Source: Porodaedalea pini
Taxonomy: Eukaryota > Basidiomycota > Agaricomycetes > Hymenochaetales > Hymenochaetaceae
Direction: 5' to 3'
Assembly: GCA_002794775.1 (NCBI GenBank)
Contig: NBAY01000011.1
Span: 744,001-808,000, forward strand
DNA: 64,000 bases
The translations under genes and the position numbers were made by a program. The notes beneath the pieces are model-generated. The model was not told the DNA's origin. It saw only the letters and a list, made by a program, of their open reading frames with translations, and ran no database searches. Every line of letters begins with the position of its first letter. Within the stretch, counting starts at the first letter, position 1. Shown here piece by piece: positions 37,866 to 49,486 of the stretch.

Positions 37866-37884
37866 AAGCTAGAATCGGGAGCAT

Positions 37885-39489
37885 TTTTAGCAGGCTTTTG
37901 GAATAGACAGGTGGATAGGTGGGCCTTGAAACGAGAACCCCTAGAACATTTCACTCTATATGATCTCGAGAGATAGGGACTGTAGCGGACGTCATGACCT
38001 GGCTAATATGTCGGAAAAAAGCAGACATGCGCAGATCAGATGCATGGCGGGCCGTTCGAGTAAAACTTTTTGCTACCGGCAGTACAGAGGATCATAATGT
38101 TTCTCCGCGAAACATGAACACCAATGCGAGAGACAACACCATGACGACAGAAGTTCCCAGCGTAAACTCTTTCGAGCTTAGGAAGCGCTAGGACTTCATT
38201 ATTCTGCCAACCGGCTCAAAAGTTTCCGGCGCTCATTGTTACAAAGGGCATATGAGCAGAAGACGTAGAAAACTGACACCGCCAGATAGATGTAAATTTG
38301 TACCTGAGAAACTCCATATGGCCGACGCTACGTGAAGTGTTCGGATACAGTAGTACACTAACTCTGAGTGCGCATGGAACATGCTTTCCCTTGATTTGTA
38401 GCAGCATGTGCAACACTCCCGCCAGCCAAGTGTAAGAAGTAAGTCATAGTTATTAACATTGAATGGAGTCAGCCGCAATTTTTCCATGGCCAGCGTAAAC
38501 TAGCCTTTGTACAGTCCCTGCGGGCCGCTCCCTGTGAACACCCGAGTCGACGTCGCTTCGAGCCAAGGTACTGGGAACGAAGTTCTGCAGACATTAGCCT
38601 CGCTCAAAAACCCCGTTGCGAGACTTCAAAGATTCACGGCAGACCCAGGAAGCACCAACTCGAAGATCCGGCTCATTTCTAGAACGCAGTATTCAGTCGC
38701 TCTCGGAAAAAGGTACGCTAAGAATGACGTCCTATACATCTGCTGGTGCCTGCAGAAGTAGACTCAAGCATACCAGTTGAAGCTATCTCAACCAGCCATG
38801 CTCTGTTACATTTACGCGCGGCCCGGATATGACACGTATGTGTATTCGAGTCTTCTGTGAACGGAGGACTCGAAGAGTCTCATAAGGGCGGGCCATTCCG
38901 CGTCATAACTCGGAAATAGTTCTAAAAGACCCACTCACCTGCAAATAGGAGACGTTTCGAGTCTGCACTATTCTTAGAGCGTGAGCTCCTAAGCAAGCTA
39001 AGAGCCACAATATAAGATTGTCTTTCCCAGATCTTCAATGATTTCACGTATGTATCATGAGGCGATAAACTATGCTTATCTCCGCTTTCGACGAGTTAGA
39101 GAGTATCTTTCACCAGGATCATCCCCTTGCCCCTTGAATGTCGTCCACCAGAGCCTAACGTAGGACATCGATAGAATGGAATATATGAGATCGACACGAG
39201 CTAACTCTTGAGAGCTTCGCACAACGATATTTTCGTCTGAAAAGACAGTGAAATTAAGACATAAATTTTCCGGATACAGCGCATTAGAAGTCAGCAAATA
39301 CATGTCATTCATGGATTGCATGGTTGAAACAGCGACACAGCGTTCAGAGCGGGTGGAAGCAAATACAGTGAGGAAGAAGACCAAGTAGAGCAGATTTTTT
39401 TGGTTTGACGCAGCACAAGGCCCAAAGCAATGAATTATTTGAAAACGTTGAAGGCAGTCACAATTCGGAAGAGAGCAAGGCGAAGATGT
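37885..39489. other. Intergenic region
   Basis: About 1.6 kb between the former start of polygalacturonase copy 3 and the MND1 3' end. A weak CATATAG at about 37957 sits where the other copies have a TATA box. Only short, unrecognised open frames otherwise (for example 38507-38761). Confidence 0.45.
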
Positions 39490-40581
39490 TCAGGAGAGTT
39501 CGTCGAAGTCTTCGCCTATCTCTAAATAGGCTCGGATCTCACTGGGGTCCGTGCCGTTCTGGCGCGACATGTGAGGAATTAGAATGCCGACATTATCTAG
39601 AGCGAGAAAGCGTTGAACAAGGTGGAATAAAATCGTGCTGGTGAGCGATATTGAAATCGATACGAGGAATTATAAGGCTACAAAGGCTTACCAGTCCATC
39701 TAATGGCCGCTTCACGAGCGAGCTCCGCCGCACGACGCTTCGCCTCAATTTTTGCCGGATCGCACGACCCGTACTGAGCAAGTTCCTTCTCAAGCTCCGC
39801 GAGCTGCGCTTTGGATGAAGCAAGCTCCGAAAGGGCGGAGGCGCGTTCGTCCTTGTTAGTAGGGACGATAAGTCATGATATAATAGGAATTGCGCAGATA
39901 AATGCGTCGCCCACATTATCAGGGCGCATCATCTTCTCATTTTTGATGCTACTCTGTAGTTCCTGCAGCTGCGCTTGCAAGCTTGCGCGCGTCTCCTTGG
40001 CGGCATTCAAGCGGTTGTTCATCTATGTTGACCTATGAAGAGGCATTTGACGCAAAAGAAAGGTGTACGAACAAGAGCGCCACGTTCAGAGGGGAAACTC
40101 CAGAAGACTGCATACACCGTCAGCGGAAACTTCGCGAAATGAGGGAAGATAGCCTGACAATTCGACGCGCCGATCTTGTCAGCTTGCACAAGCCCATCAT
40201 CGACGAGACTCTGCAAGACCTCCTTGACTGACTGTTGGACTTGATCATACAGTGTATCAGTAAGGTGAAGGCGAGAAAATCGCTTGACTGTTCACCAATT
40301 CCCTTCATCTTCGGACCGAGCTTCTCCAGTTCCTTTAGCTGCCGTGTCTCAATTAGAAAAAAAATCCATGCTCTGTAATAGGCCCGCCATATATACCTGA
40401 AAAAAGTCTTTCTGCGAAGTCATGGTTAGAATTATGCTATTACAGAGCGACATGTACTCGCCGTCTCATGAAAAATCTCGACAAGCCTGACGCGTTTTTC
40501 CTCTGCTGACAGACCTCTCGGAGCCTGGATATGCAACTTCAGCTTATGGAATGAAGCTTGCTCTTAGTGTCGACGCACCAT
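39490..40581 (-). CDS. MND1: Mnd1, meiotic nuclear division protein
   Basis: The ATG at 40581-40579 is a three-base coding exon. After an intron the protein continues APRGLSAEEKRVRLVEIFHE, which is the conserved Mnd1 N-terminus. Next come KDFFQ/LKELEKLGPKMKGI and SVKEVLQSLVDDGLVQADKI, a winged-helix region. A coiled coil follows (SSIKNEKMMRPDNVDERASA, LASSKAQLAELEKELAQYGS, CDPAKIEAKRRAAELAREAA). The C-terminal part is DNVGILIPHMSRQNG to GEDFDELS, stop at 39490. Mnd1 pairs with Hop2 and helps Dmc1/Rad51 strand invasion between homologues in meiosis. Length and order match the family. At least seven short introns are present, as is common in this gene. Confidence 0.92.
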
Positions 40582-40949
40582 GATGTAGAGAGCACTATGA
40601 GACGAGTATGAAAATGCGGACGAGTGTTGCGGTCGGAAGCAAAGAGAGTATGACTATCGTAACTGCAGGGACTGTTACATAGTTCACGTGCAACGTGACG
40701 GCTCGTGCGACAACAATCTTGTGTTCTATAAATAGATTTCGGCACGCTCGCATTAACTGTGTGACGATTTGCTCCTTGCTCCCATAAAAAAAACTCTCTC
40801 CTTATTACTATGCAAATCTCATCGATTGAATCACCTCATGCCTGACTTGCTTGCCGTGAGATTAACGTTGATACTTGCACTTCAGACTCGTAGATCTCGT
40901 AGTAAGTATCAACTTGCCTCAGGATATGAAAATACATTCCTCAGCGACG
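40582..40949. other. Intergenic region
   Basis: Promoter of MND1 and downstream flank of the decayed polygalacturonase. No gene is seen. Confidence 0.45.
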
Positions 40950-41490
40950 AACGAACGATGAGTAAGTCCTTCATCAGTACCACCAAAGCCGGCGACACTG
41001 TTATCCTTCCTATCAAAGACCAACACGTATCCGAGCACAATCCGTCGCCGCAGATGACAGCGACGCGCATGGCGTCATCTCTAACCTCGATAGTGCTCCC
41101 ATCGCTAGTAGGGAACAGCGCCGCCTGTCTCAGGCGTCCCGTGAGTGTTGGCGTGGCCTTGTCGATAATTCCGCCAAATCTGTGCATGCCAGTGCTAGTC
41201 TTTCCTTTTCACAAGAGATGCACAAGGGTCGTACGGAGTAGGTATCATGAATGACGGCAGCGCTCGTGGCTGCAGCCTTCCTTTTCATACGAAGTCAACC
41301 AGCCCCAGGAAAGGAGTCGTCTGTGCATTGCGATCCGCATATTGTCTGACAGTGGTGCCAACAGTTTACACGACGATAGAGGCAGTTGTATCCGAGGACA
41401 TTAATATTGAATAAATGGATCTACCATGATTGCCAGAGAAAGTATTGCCTGTAAATATGATATCGTCACCAGATATTTTCTTGAACAGAG
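40950..41490 (-). pseudogene. Decayed polygalacturonase (copy 4), 3' part
   Basis: Reading leftward on the minus strand, disjoint pieces match the intact copies. DDIIFTGNTFSGNHGRSIYS corresponds to [20 protein letters not shown], and MKRKAAATSAAVIHDTYSV to IKTKASATDASVTNVTYSV. MHRFGGIIDKATPTLTG matches [17 protein letters not shown], and DDAMRVAVICGDGLCSDT matches [18 protein letters not shown]. The end VAGFGGTDEG matches [10 protein letters not shown]. The catalytic GGHG is now GNHG, frames break between pieces, and no 5' half is found. It is an old relic of the same tandem family, separated from the other copies by MND1. Confidence 0.8.
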
Positions 41491-41829
41491 AGTCGGCTTC
41501 ATACAATTCGTATTGAACGAAGAACATTACCCTCGACATCGCCTGAAGAGACTAGTACTCTTGGTGTAGTAGTGAACTTACACGGACACGTTTAACCGAG
41601 CTTCCAACTTTTTTTTTTTTTTCAATAGCACTTTTCTTGCAGTATAACCCTTTGGCGTGAACACTGAAAAGAGAAGAAAGGCGAAGAGACCGACAACGAC
41701 CAGAATCGAGAAAATTCGGAGCCGAAGCGTAACAAACTCACGTGACGAACGCGTTGGATTTTTGATATCAACCAGCGCTGCCGCTCTGGCAACTCGAGCG
41801 ACCGTCTTTTCCCGCTTCTTTCTCGTCCT
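41491..41829. other. Intergenic region upstream of MIM1
   Basis: Contains a T13-14 tract near 41609. It is the likely MIM1 promoter. No gene is seen. Confidence 0.45.
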
Positions 41830-42147
41830 ATGGCTTCCGTCGTGTCGCATGCTCCGTCAGCAACGCTTTCAGTTTTCGACGAAAGGCTTTCTCGACGCGA
41901 GCGCATTTTGGCACTTGCCTCTTCACTCGCGATCAACCTTCTTCTACCATTCGTAAATGGCATGATGCTCGGATTTGGCGAAATATTTGCAAGGAATCTT
42001 CTTAAGGGCTCTATATGGGGTTGGATCGGTTGGAAGTTGAAAAAGACTCGAACTGCGTACTCACCGTCGGTGCTGAGGACCAGGTCTCAGATTGGAGAAC
42101 GCGGTGTACGTCAAGGAAACAACTCGCTCTACCCGCATTCCAACTGA
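41830..42147 (+). CDS. MIM1: Mim1/Tom13-like mitochondrial outer-membrane import protein
   Basis: A single-exon 105-residue protein. Its core ASSLAINLLLPFVNGMMLGF followed by GEIFARNLL is the conserved Mim1 transmembrane segment, including glycines used in helix packing, preceded by a Ser/Thr-rich N-terminus. Mim1 sits in the mitochondrial outer membrane and with Mim2 inserts signal-anchored and multi-span proteins and supports TOM assembly. The length is typical. Identification rests on the NGxMLGFGEIFA motif. The C-terminal tail (KKTRTAYSPSVLRTR onward) is unremarkable. Confidence 0.85.
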   Translation: MASVVSHAPSATLSVFDERLSRRERILALASSLAINLLLPFVNGMMLGFGEIFARNLLKGSIWGWIGWKLKKTRTAYSPSVLRTRSQIGERGVRQGNNSLYPHSN

Positions 42148-42608
42148 TTTATTTGCACTGCCTTTAGAGCATGAAAAGTAACAGTTAGGATAGAGTATCG
42201 AACGTAGAGTTTTGCATGGTCCATGTTTGGCAGGAAGATTGGATCAAAATTACTACCTACGTGTTTGCGTATTGGATATCATAGCCGGCATCAATTCGAC
42301 TCTCAATTAGCAGATGACTTGGAGGACATAGAGTTGTATGTGTTTTCATGAAATTCGAGCGTTGTGGAGGTTTGCCCACTTGATGAGATCAAGTACAGCG
42401 GTTTCATTCGTCGAAGTTCCAAAGCAACTAGGTATATAGTCGGCCGAATAGCGTGCCGCTGCGTGAGTAAATAGTGCTTTAAATGCAAGTTCACTGGCTA
42501 CACTTGCGATCGACATCGACAAGTCAAGAGCAGACCTTCAAACCGTCTCCTCACCCCCTCCCTCTTTTTATCGAGTAACCCGTCTACAAATACAAGGACA
42601 CCTAGTGC
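42148..42608. other. Intergenic region upstream of the eIF5-mimic gene
   Basis: Promoter-like, with a CT-rich stretch just before 42609. No gene is seen. Confidence 0.45.
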
Positions 42609-44313
42609 ATGTCTCAGCAATCCACGGCATCCAAGCCTTCTCTGACGGGGGTCAAGATCAAAGCCAGGAAACGCGCAGTCCAAGCTCAAGCCAAACACGA
42701 ACCCGCGGGTAAGCACTCTCTCTGATCACTCCATCGTACTCTCCGACTGACCCGACATCCATCTGCGCACAGTCTTCCGCGACCAGCTCTACAAGCACCT
42801 CGAGACTGTCCCAGAAGGAGACTTTGACGGATATTACAACAAGCTCGTCCAAGCCGGCTCCACGCTCGAGTTCCTCAAGTATGCCGATGCGTTCTATGAG
42901 ATCTTCTTTACCGGCGGGCTCCTCCAGCCGGGCGGTACTTACCTGCAGGACAACGCGCCACCCGCGCCATTTTCTATCCTCAAGGCGAACGACCCACCCG
43001 AGGTGGATGACCTGAAGAAATACGTTGATGTGCTCAATAAACTTACTAGGAGGTGCGTGTGACGCGTCTGCTCGAGTATATGCTCTGTTAATCGGACGCA
43101 CAGATACAAGTACCTTCAGCGCCCGCTCGAGCAGTCATCGCTTCCAGGCTTGTTCCAGTACTGCAATCGCTGGCCGGCCGAACAGAGGGACAAGTTCGCC
43201 ATTGCGTCCGGTCTCATCATGGCCCAGGGATTGTCATCCATGGCTCCCCTGCAAAATTTAGCCAAGGACCACCTTGTCAAAGACAGTGCGTAGCAATTAC
43301 ACATAGCTTACTCTTGAAAGTCCAATTGAATCAACTATGACAGATCTGGCCTTGAACGTTCTCACCGTCATCCTCCGTACCTTTCTCCTGGACCAGACAA
43401 TGGAGCATCTGGGCAGCGTGTTGCGCAAGAGTGGCATCAAGGACCTGCTCCTTTTCCTACCCGCAAACAAGCGCGACCCAAAGGCGCTTGAGGAGCATTT
43501 CAAGAAGGCCGGCCTCCCGCAGGTCGCGGAGTGGTTCATCCGCAAGCAGTCCGCCGCAGCGAAGGAGAGCGTCGTGAAGACGCTAAAAGACCTCTGCGAG
43601 GATGAAAACAGGACGAATGATGAGGTATTGTCCTGCTTTTTGCGAGCTGACGGCGCGCTACATGCTTGAATTTTTTTGTATAGATCGTCGACGCTCTTAA
43701 GGCGAGTCAGGAGCAGCAGCCGATCCCTGCAACCGACTTCGTCGGCTGTATATGGCAAGGCATCATGGCCGTCATCGACTGGAACACCCGTGCCGACCAG
43801 CTTGAGGCCGTGGTTCTACGTGAAGTCGACGTACGCCTTTCTATCACGACCGTCTCTCTATGCGCTTGATTGGCTGACTCTCGTTTTGTCGTTCTGTAAC
43901 TAGAAATATGCGTCGATCCTAGAGCCCTTCTGTGAGAGCGCCAAAACGCAGGTGGCGCTCATCAACGCCGTGCAGGTGCACTGCTACGAAGAGACGCGCG
44001 TGATGAAGACATTCCCCCAATTGTTGAAGGTACGGACTCTTTGTTACCGCGATTCTTAAGTTTAATTCTAACTCAATGCGTAACAGATTCTGTACAACAA
44101 GGACTGCATCTCTGCGCAGGCCATCATATATTGGCATCAGAAGGGCGCGAAGCCGCAGGGCAAGCAGCACTTCATCAAGGCCACCGAGGCGCTCGTGAAA
44201 GTAAGTTATTGATTCCGAACCTTTCCTCTTCCATCGCTTTTTGTGGAGCTAATGATCTTATGTTCTAGTTCCTCCAAGCTCAGGAGGAAGAGAGCGACGA
44301 GGAAGAGGATTAG
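42609..44313 (+). CDS. eIF5-mimic protein (BZW-like) with C-terminal W2 domain
   Basis: The start at 42609 gives MSQQSTASKPSLTGVKIKAR KR. A MIF4G-like helical region follows (FRDQLYKHLETVPEGDFDG, LEFLKYADAFYEIFFTGG, YKYLQRPLEQSSLPGLF). The W2/eIF5C domain has ATDFVGCIWQGIMAVIDW, LEPFCESAKTQVALINAVQ, ILYNKDCISAQAIIYWHQKG and KATEALVKFLQAQEEE. It ends in an acidic tail (ESDEEED) at 44311-44313. This is the 5MP/BZW architecture. In animals these proteins bind eIF2 and eIF3 like eIF5 but lack its GAP domain, and so increase stringency of start-codon choice. No eIF5 zinc-binding or GAP domain is present here. Introns are short and phase-consistent, and the gene looks intact. Confidence 0.92.
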
Positions 44314-44766
44314 ATGTTACATCTCTGAAACGAATATGCATTGTAAGAATACGAAGTGATAAAAAAAAGTGATCTTTTCTTTCCCTATAGGAACGGATTT
44401 GCATGTTGTTTTTTTTTTGGAAGCATCGCCATGACCTTCGAGCATTCATCAGTACAAGTAGCATTCATGCGGACTAGGGAAGAAATACAGTGCAACAAAC
44501 TGCTAGTACACAATCCAAGTAGACGCCTTGCGCGACGGCTAAAAGACAGGACAAGGATAAAGAACATACAGCGGTAATGAAGTAAGCATCAGGAGTATAA
44601 ATACATATAGGCGTAGAAACAATAAAGAGAGAGGGGGCCAGGACGTTGGGCTCCGGTCTGTTTTTAACACTGCACAACGAGAACCCTTCCTTAACGCTTG
44701 AAGGGCGCTTAAGTACGTTTCTCGAGGGCATCTTCTAATCAATTGTCGGCGGCGGGACACAGTGCT
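44314..44766. other. Convergent 3' region
   Basis: 3' flanks of the eIF5-mimic gene and the Zn2Cys6 gene. T-rich, with no gene seen. Confidence 0.5.
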
Positions 44767-47700
44767 TCACCATGCTTCGGGCATGGGTGCGAAATCGCCA
44801 GTCCATCCGTTCGGGCCTGCAAGCTGGAGGAAAATGCCGTCGGAGCCGTTCATCGGGATTCCGAGGTCCGTGAGACTCTGTTTGTTGCGAATGTCGCGAA
44901 AAAGTACGCGAATAAGGGTGCAATATAAAAGAGTATTATGCGTCAGAACTGCTGCTGTACTAAAGCTAGGACACGAAATAGTAAGATGTACTGACGCCTT
45001 CCTGGAGCCACGTCGGGATCGCGGAGGGCGAGAAGATACCGCGCTCGCTCGGCCACGCGAACCCGAGTTCCTCCATCGTCATCAGCGCGGGCGCCGCACC
45101 CGGCTCGATGGATGATGGCGAGACGATCATGTTTTCTGCGCCGGCGGGTAGCGGAATGCCCGTAGGTGGCGGCGCGACGAGCGCAAGCCCGACCTTGCGC
45201 CTCAGGTTCGCGAGCATGATACGCAGAGTCAGTGCATACCTACAGACTGGTGTCACGACGACATACAAAGAGGCTTAAAGAGAATTATACGCACCGCTCT
45301 GCTGCGACTTCTGACAGGAGCTGCGCAAGCTGCTCGACCTGACCCATGATGCCCGCAAGGTCGAGGTCCGATGGGAACAGATTAGCCATCTTGAGGAGGA
45401 AGAGGCCCGAGAATGCCGCGGTGACGAGGCTATCATGGACGGCATACCGAAGCGCAGCGCGATACGCGGGCGAATTGAGGAAGATCGAGAGGCACGTCGA
45501 AGCAGCGTCCTTTGCGTCGAACGCAAGCTCACGCTGCTCGAATGGCATCTTGTCCCATGAGACGCCGCGCAGAGCAACGCATACTAGCCATAGCTTCGCA
45601 TAGTGCAGCTCGCCAGCGAGGATCTTACGCGGCAAGGAGTCTTCGTCGAGCGTCCGAGCTAGGAATAAAAGAACACCGAATTAAGCATAGATCAACGAAG
45701 AGACGCCCTGCTCGAGATGCATACCATGCAGATTGTTGTTGTCAGACCACCATTTATCGAGCGATACGTTCGCGCGGCGGATGAACGCTAGCGTATTATG
45801 GTTGACCTGGCCGTTGAGTGGAGACAGCGTATCGTAAATTTGTGCTGAAATTCGCGCAGATCGAATCAGCAAATTTCTACAGCATAGAATGCAAAGGAAA
45901 AAATCAACGCGGATCTCACTCTTTTGGGCGATAAGCTCAACCTGCGAAATGAGTCGGACGTCCGTCGGAGACGCCATCGGGTGCGAGAGCAGCAGCCGGC
46001 AGTGTCTTATTGAGCTCTCATCACGAAGTACGATAGGCCGGCCAGTCCCCAAGCTCATCCTGCGTGCAAACAAAAAAAAGCAGTTCAATAGGTTAGCGTT
46101 CAGCAGGTACGAATTTGAATTTCGGAACAAGGCTCGGCCTTCTGTGATACCGCGATATGTATGTGGGAAGGTGAGTCAAGAGAAAAGGAACGGATGCAGA
46201 TATCAGGGAAGACCAGGCCCTGCCATTCGAGAATCGCATACGTACTGATGGTCAAACCAATAGAGACAGAGCCAGATCCGCGCGGAAACCACTGAAGTTG
46301 GGAAGGAAAGGTCATGAGCCAGCTGACTACGAGGTGTGTAGGGAGAAGATAAAGAGAATAAATGTGTGAACGGAGAACGGGCGAATGCCCGCTCGTGTAT
46401 GGGTTTGGACGTGGACGTGGCCGCAAACTTACCTAAATCCCGCTCTTCTTCTTCTGAGCGTCGCTTAGCACACGGGTCCGCAAGCTTCTCCAGGGCACGA
46501 TGGAGTCCCAGGTCAAGAGCCATGCGCATGGCGTGTCCAGATGGGAGCCACCCATTTGTGCTCCAGGCTGCTAGCAGGAGCATGCCTGGAGAACGTGGAG
46601 TCAGTATGAGCCATCCGGCGCAGCAACGTAAACTTTAACTCGCCTTGGACTGCTTCCTTTCTGACAACAGGCCCGAAGAGCGAGGAGCGTGCAATGCCCT
46701 GGGCTTCTTCAAGACATTTGTAGAAGGTGGGCGTGAGTGCGCTGTTGCCACTCCGGATTTTACTCGCAATTGCGAGGATGGCATCAAATGTCCAAGGTGT
46801 ACGCTCCTTCAGACTCTCATACGTATCATAGGCCGGATCGAAAAGAGGAATAAAGAGATGGCAGCCTGAAAAGAAACTTTCAGGAGAATCAGACAGCAGA
46901 CTGCAAATAAGTAAAAGACGCATACACATGGTATAACTCTTTCGCTTCAGCATCAGTCACTAACCCCTGAGAAAGAAGTAAGGAACATGCGAAGTACTCC
47001 AAACGACTAATGACCTACCTTGTCCACGACATGGGGGAACGCATTCCTCGGTGTAGGCTCGGCCCTTTTTCTTTTTCTGACTCTACGACAACCTTTAATC
47101 GACCCTTTGGACAAATGGAGATGCTTTACCTTGGCAGGGAGTTCGACGGAACAGCAGCAGCCTCAGCGGCAGCATTAGCAAGACCTTGAAGTGCCTCTAT
47201 GGGTGCATTAAGCGAAGAACGCGGCAGCGTATCCTCTGACTCGTCGTCTGACGAGGGAGTTGTACTGGGAACGATCCCATAAGTCGCATACTTGTGAGGC
47301 TAGGGCAAGTAGTGAGCATATAAAGAAAAGACACGCGGATCACCTACCGGAGGCGCAAAACCAGGCAGCGGCGGAAATGACTTCGTTTGGCTGCGTTGCG
47401 ACTGATCGCCTGCTTCTGAAGGGTTGAAGATATCGACACTGCCGCGTGGAGGACCATTCGCAGACGTATAGACACTCTGCATGTCTCTCGTCGACGTGTT
47501 AGGTATGTTCTGCGCATAGCTTCCCGCAGGCGGGACTTGGCCTTGTATGGCCGATAAGATACGGTCCAGAGAAGACTGAAGCCCGATCATCTGGCTTTGC
47601 ATGACCTGCATTCCATTGAATCACAAATTCGTTCAGCACGCGGGGTGATGATCACCATTAAATCGAAGCGAAATGAAGAACATACAAGATATTGGCCCTC

Positions 47701-48213
47701 GAGGCGGGAGACGCGCCTGAGAATGAGAAGAAACAAAGCTCAGCTGGAACAAGACGGCGGAACAGAGAGAAGGACGCACTCTATGTTCCCGTTCACGAGC
47801 GCGCCGTCTTTCTTCTTCTCTGGTTTTTCGAATACGCACTGCGTACCGGAAAGTTGGCAGCGACGACAGGGCGCCTGTGTGTCCAAGTTAGCGCGGAGAC
47901 GAGTCAGAACCGGGCCGACCGGAGAGGCGGACAGTTCGCGGGGCGGCCTTGCCTTGCTCTGTCCTGTCCGTCCTGTCCGTCTTGTCCGGGCCAAGCGCGA
48001 TATATAACTCACCTCGCCCTCGCAGCGGTTCTTCCCCTTTCTGCACGCGGTGCACGCGCGCGCCCCGCGCTTGGGGATATGCACCTGCGCCTGCGCGAAG
48101 CTTGCGGAAGGCGATGTCGGGTCCAGGACGGGCGCACCGTTGCTGTCTGTATCGCGACGACGCTTGAGTGGGATTTCTGAGGTGTTCGACACAGAGGAGG
48201 GCGAGAGCGACAT
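44767..48213 (-). CDS. Zn2Cys6 fungal-type transcription factor
   Basis: The start at 48213 gives MSLSPSSVSNTSEIPLKRRR. An upstream in-frame ATG at 48402 would add 63 unconserved residues. The zinc cluster ARACTACRKGKNRCEG is completed, after a 100-150 bp intron, by APCRRCQLSGTQCVFEKPEK (C-x2-C-x6-C ... C-x2-C-x6-C). A short coiled-coil-like linker has VMQSQMIGLQSSLDRILSAI. The fungal-specific middle homology region follows: YHVFFSGCHLFIPLFDPAYD, SGHAMRMALDLGLHRALEKL, RIWLCLYWFDHQMSLGTGRP. The C-terminal part ends GDFAPMPEAW at 44767. These regulators bind CGG-type sites as dimers. Nothing in the sequence identifies the target pathway, and the nearest neighbours give no clue. The intron inside the zinc cluster carries a CCTGTCCGT repeat. 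Confidence 0.9.
47956..47991 (+). repeat. CTGTCCGTC short tandem repeat
   Basis: Imperfect nonamer units (CCTGTCCGT, CCTGTCCGT, CTTGTCCGG) lie inside the intron that splits the zinc-cluster codons of the Zn2Cys6 gene. Confidence 0.6.
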
Positions 48214-49306
48214 GGACCAACCAGACAAGGGGAAATCGGAGGCGGGGACGGCGGACAAATAAAGAGGTCGGAAGCGACTGTATACTGAATATAGAAGGTT
48301 GATGTTCTCATCAGGCACGCAGTACCAGTCACCCATGACTTGCGTCCATATGCTCACTCTCCCAATACAATTTCCATATTCGTCCGACCCTCCGTCCGTC
48401 ACTCTAGCATTCCTTATTTAAACACCTTCGTTGCTTGCTTTCTCCCTACATGGCGGCCAACTCTGGAGGCATCCACTGCGATCCCATAGCTCACTGCACA
48501 CCCGTCATGCTTGCCTAGTCTGTTTCCTATCACCGTATCAGTCTGGGGCCCGCCAGTAGGCCGCCCACCGCCTTCTCGACGTTCTGCTTCGAACGAAGCA
48601 GAACACTCCGCGACACCGACCCGTAAAGGCCGACTTGTCTCGCTATTATTATTTCGCGCTCAGTTTATTGTCTCCGACACTCTATTATGTGCGCGTTTCT
48701 TCGGAGCCTGCCACCTTATGTCCCACTATCGATGAGGAGTTTGGATTCTCTGGATCGCGCATGACAAGTCGTACTTTCGTAAGTACCATGCCCAGTTGCT
48801 CGACTATCATCGAACTAATTTGAGAGATGGTTACTCACTTCTGTTCGGAAAATGTGTGGAATATCATACAATTTGCGGTTCTCCGTAGTGATCATCGAAG
48901 CACACTGCGCAATGTCCGTCAACGTCCATTCCCAATTATTGCAAAATCCGTGAAACTTGCGCGATATTCGAATTATATCAAAGAACCGGGAAAGGCGCCA
49001 CGTCATCTACGTCTATCACCTGGATCCTCTTTCGAATGTTAAAACATCCAATGGGGAATCAACTCGGCTCTCGGGCCACATATATAGGCTCAAATCTTAA
49101 GCACCTCTCCGTTCTAACGGACACAGGTTTCCATTCTACTATATGTTCACCACCGATCCCGCGCCCGAAAATCTCCAGGACACCAAGCCGCAAACAGCAA
49201 CAAAGTTCAAACACCAGAAAACAGTTTTTTAATTTCCGCCGCATCACCACCTTTATTCCTCTGTGCCTTCAATTCTCTTTTGCACGAGTTCCCCATCCAG
49301 ACGAAG
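48214..49306. other. Intergenic region
   Basis: Promoter of the Zn2Cys6 gene and spacer before the ATCCGGAT element. It contains a GC-rich block around 48545-48640. No recognised gene. Confidence 0.45.
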
Positions 49307-49313
49307 GGAAAGA
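49307..49313. repeat. 7-bp target-site duplication, left
   Basis: GGAAAGA directly before the terminal inverted repeat. The identical GGAAAGA is at 50032-50038. Confidence 0.75.
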
Positions 49314-49358
49314 AGGACCCCGGTAATCCCAATTGATGCCTGATCCAGAAATGGAGCA

Positions 49359-49486
49359 TTTTATCCGGATCGTCTCAGACACTCCTGGACCGTTTTATCC
49401 GGATTTCCTCAGGCTTCACGGGCTGTCACCCTGGTTTTATCCGGATTCTGGCTCAGGCCTCCAAAAGGAGGTCTTTTAATCCGGAT
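49359..49486 (+). repeat. Left subterminal ATCCGGAT cluster
   Basis: Four copies of TTATCCGGAT or TAATCCGGAT about 35-45 bp apart, each preceded by T-rich sequence. At least two are followed by CTCAGG. Confidence 0.85.

Larger units (their letters stand above)
35210..37884 (-). pseudogene. Endopolygalacturonase, GH28 (copy 3), interrupted by a fold-back element
   Basis: The body of the gene (35210-36783) is intact in sequence. It carries [63 protein letters not shown] and AIRIK, and ends FDGISGGSY. Its first codons, ATG CTC CCG ATT CTA GCT, lie 1.1 kb away at 37884-37867, on the far side of a mobile element inserted into the signal-peptide codons. Counting only one copy of the duplicated TA, the two parts abut in frame: MLPILAL on the far side and TVLATVSSSFTTSKSKHA on the near side. 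That is a normal secretion signal like those of copies 1 and 2. No other lesion was seen, so the insertion looks recent. As it stands the gene cannot make a secreted enzyme unless the element is spliced or excised. Confidence 0.9.

Noticed and set aside
48009..48402. Several overlapping plus and minus open frames over the zinc-cluster exon
   Set aside because: They are shadows of the GC-rich Zn2Cys6 exon, whose Cys pattern identifies the real frame.
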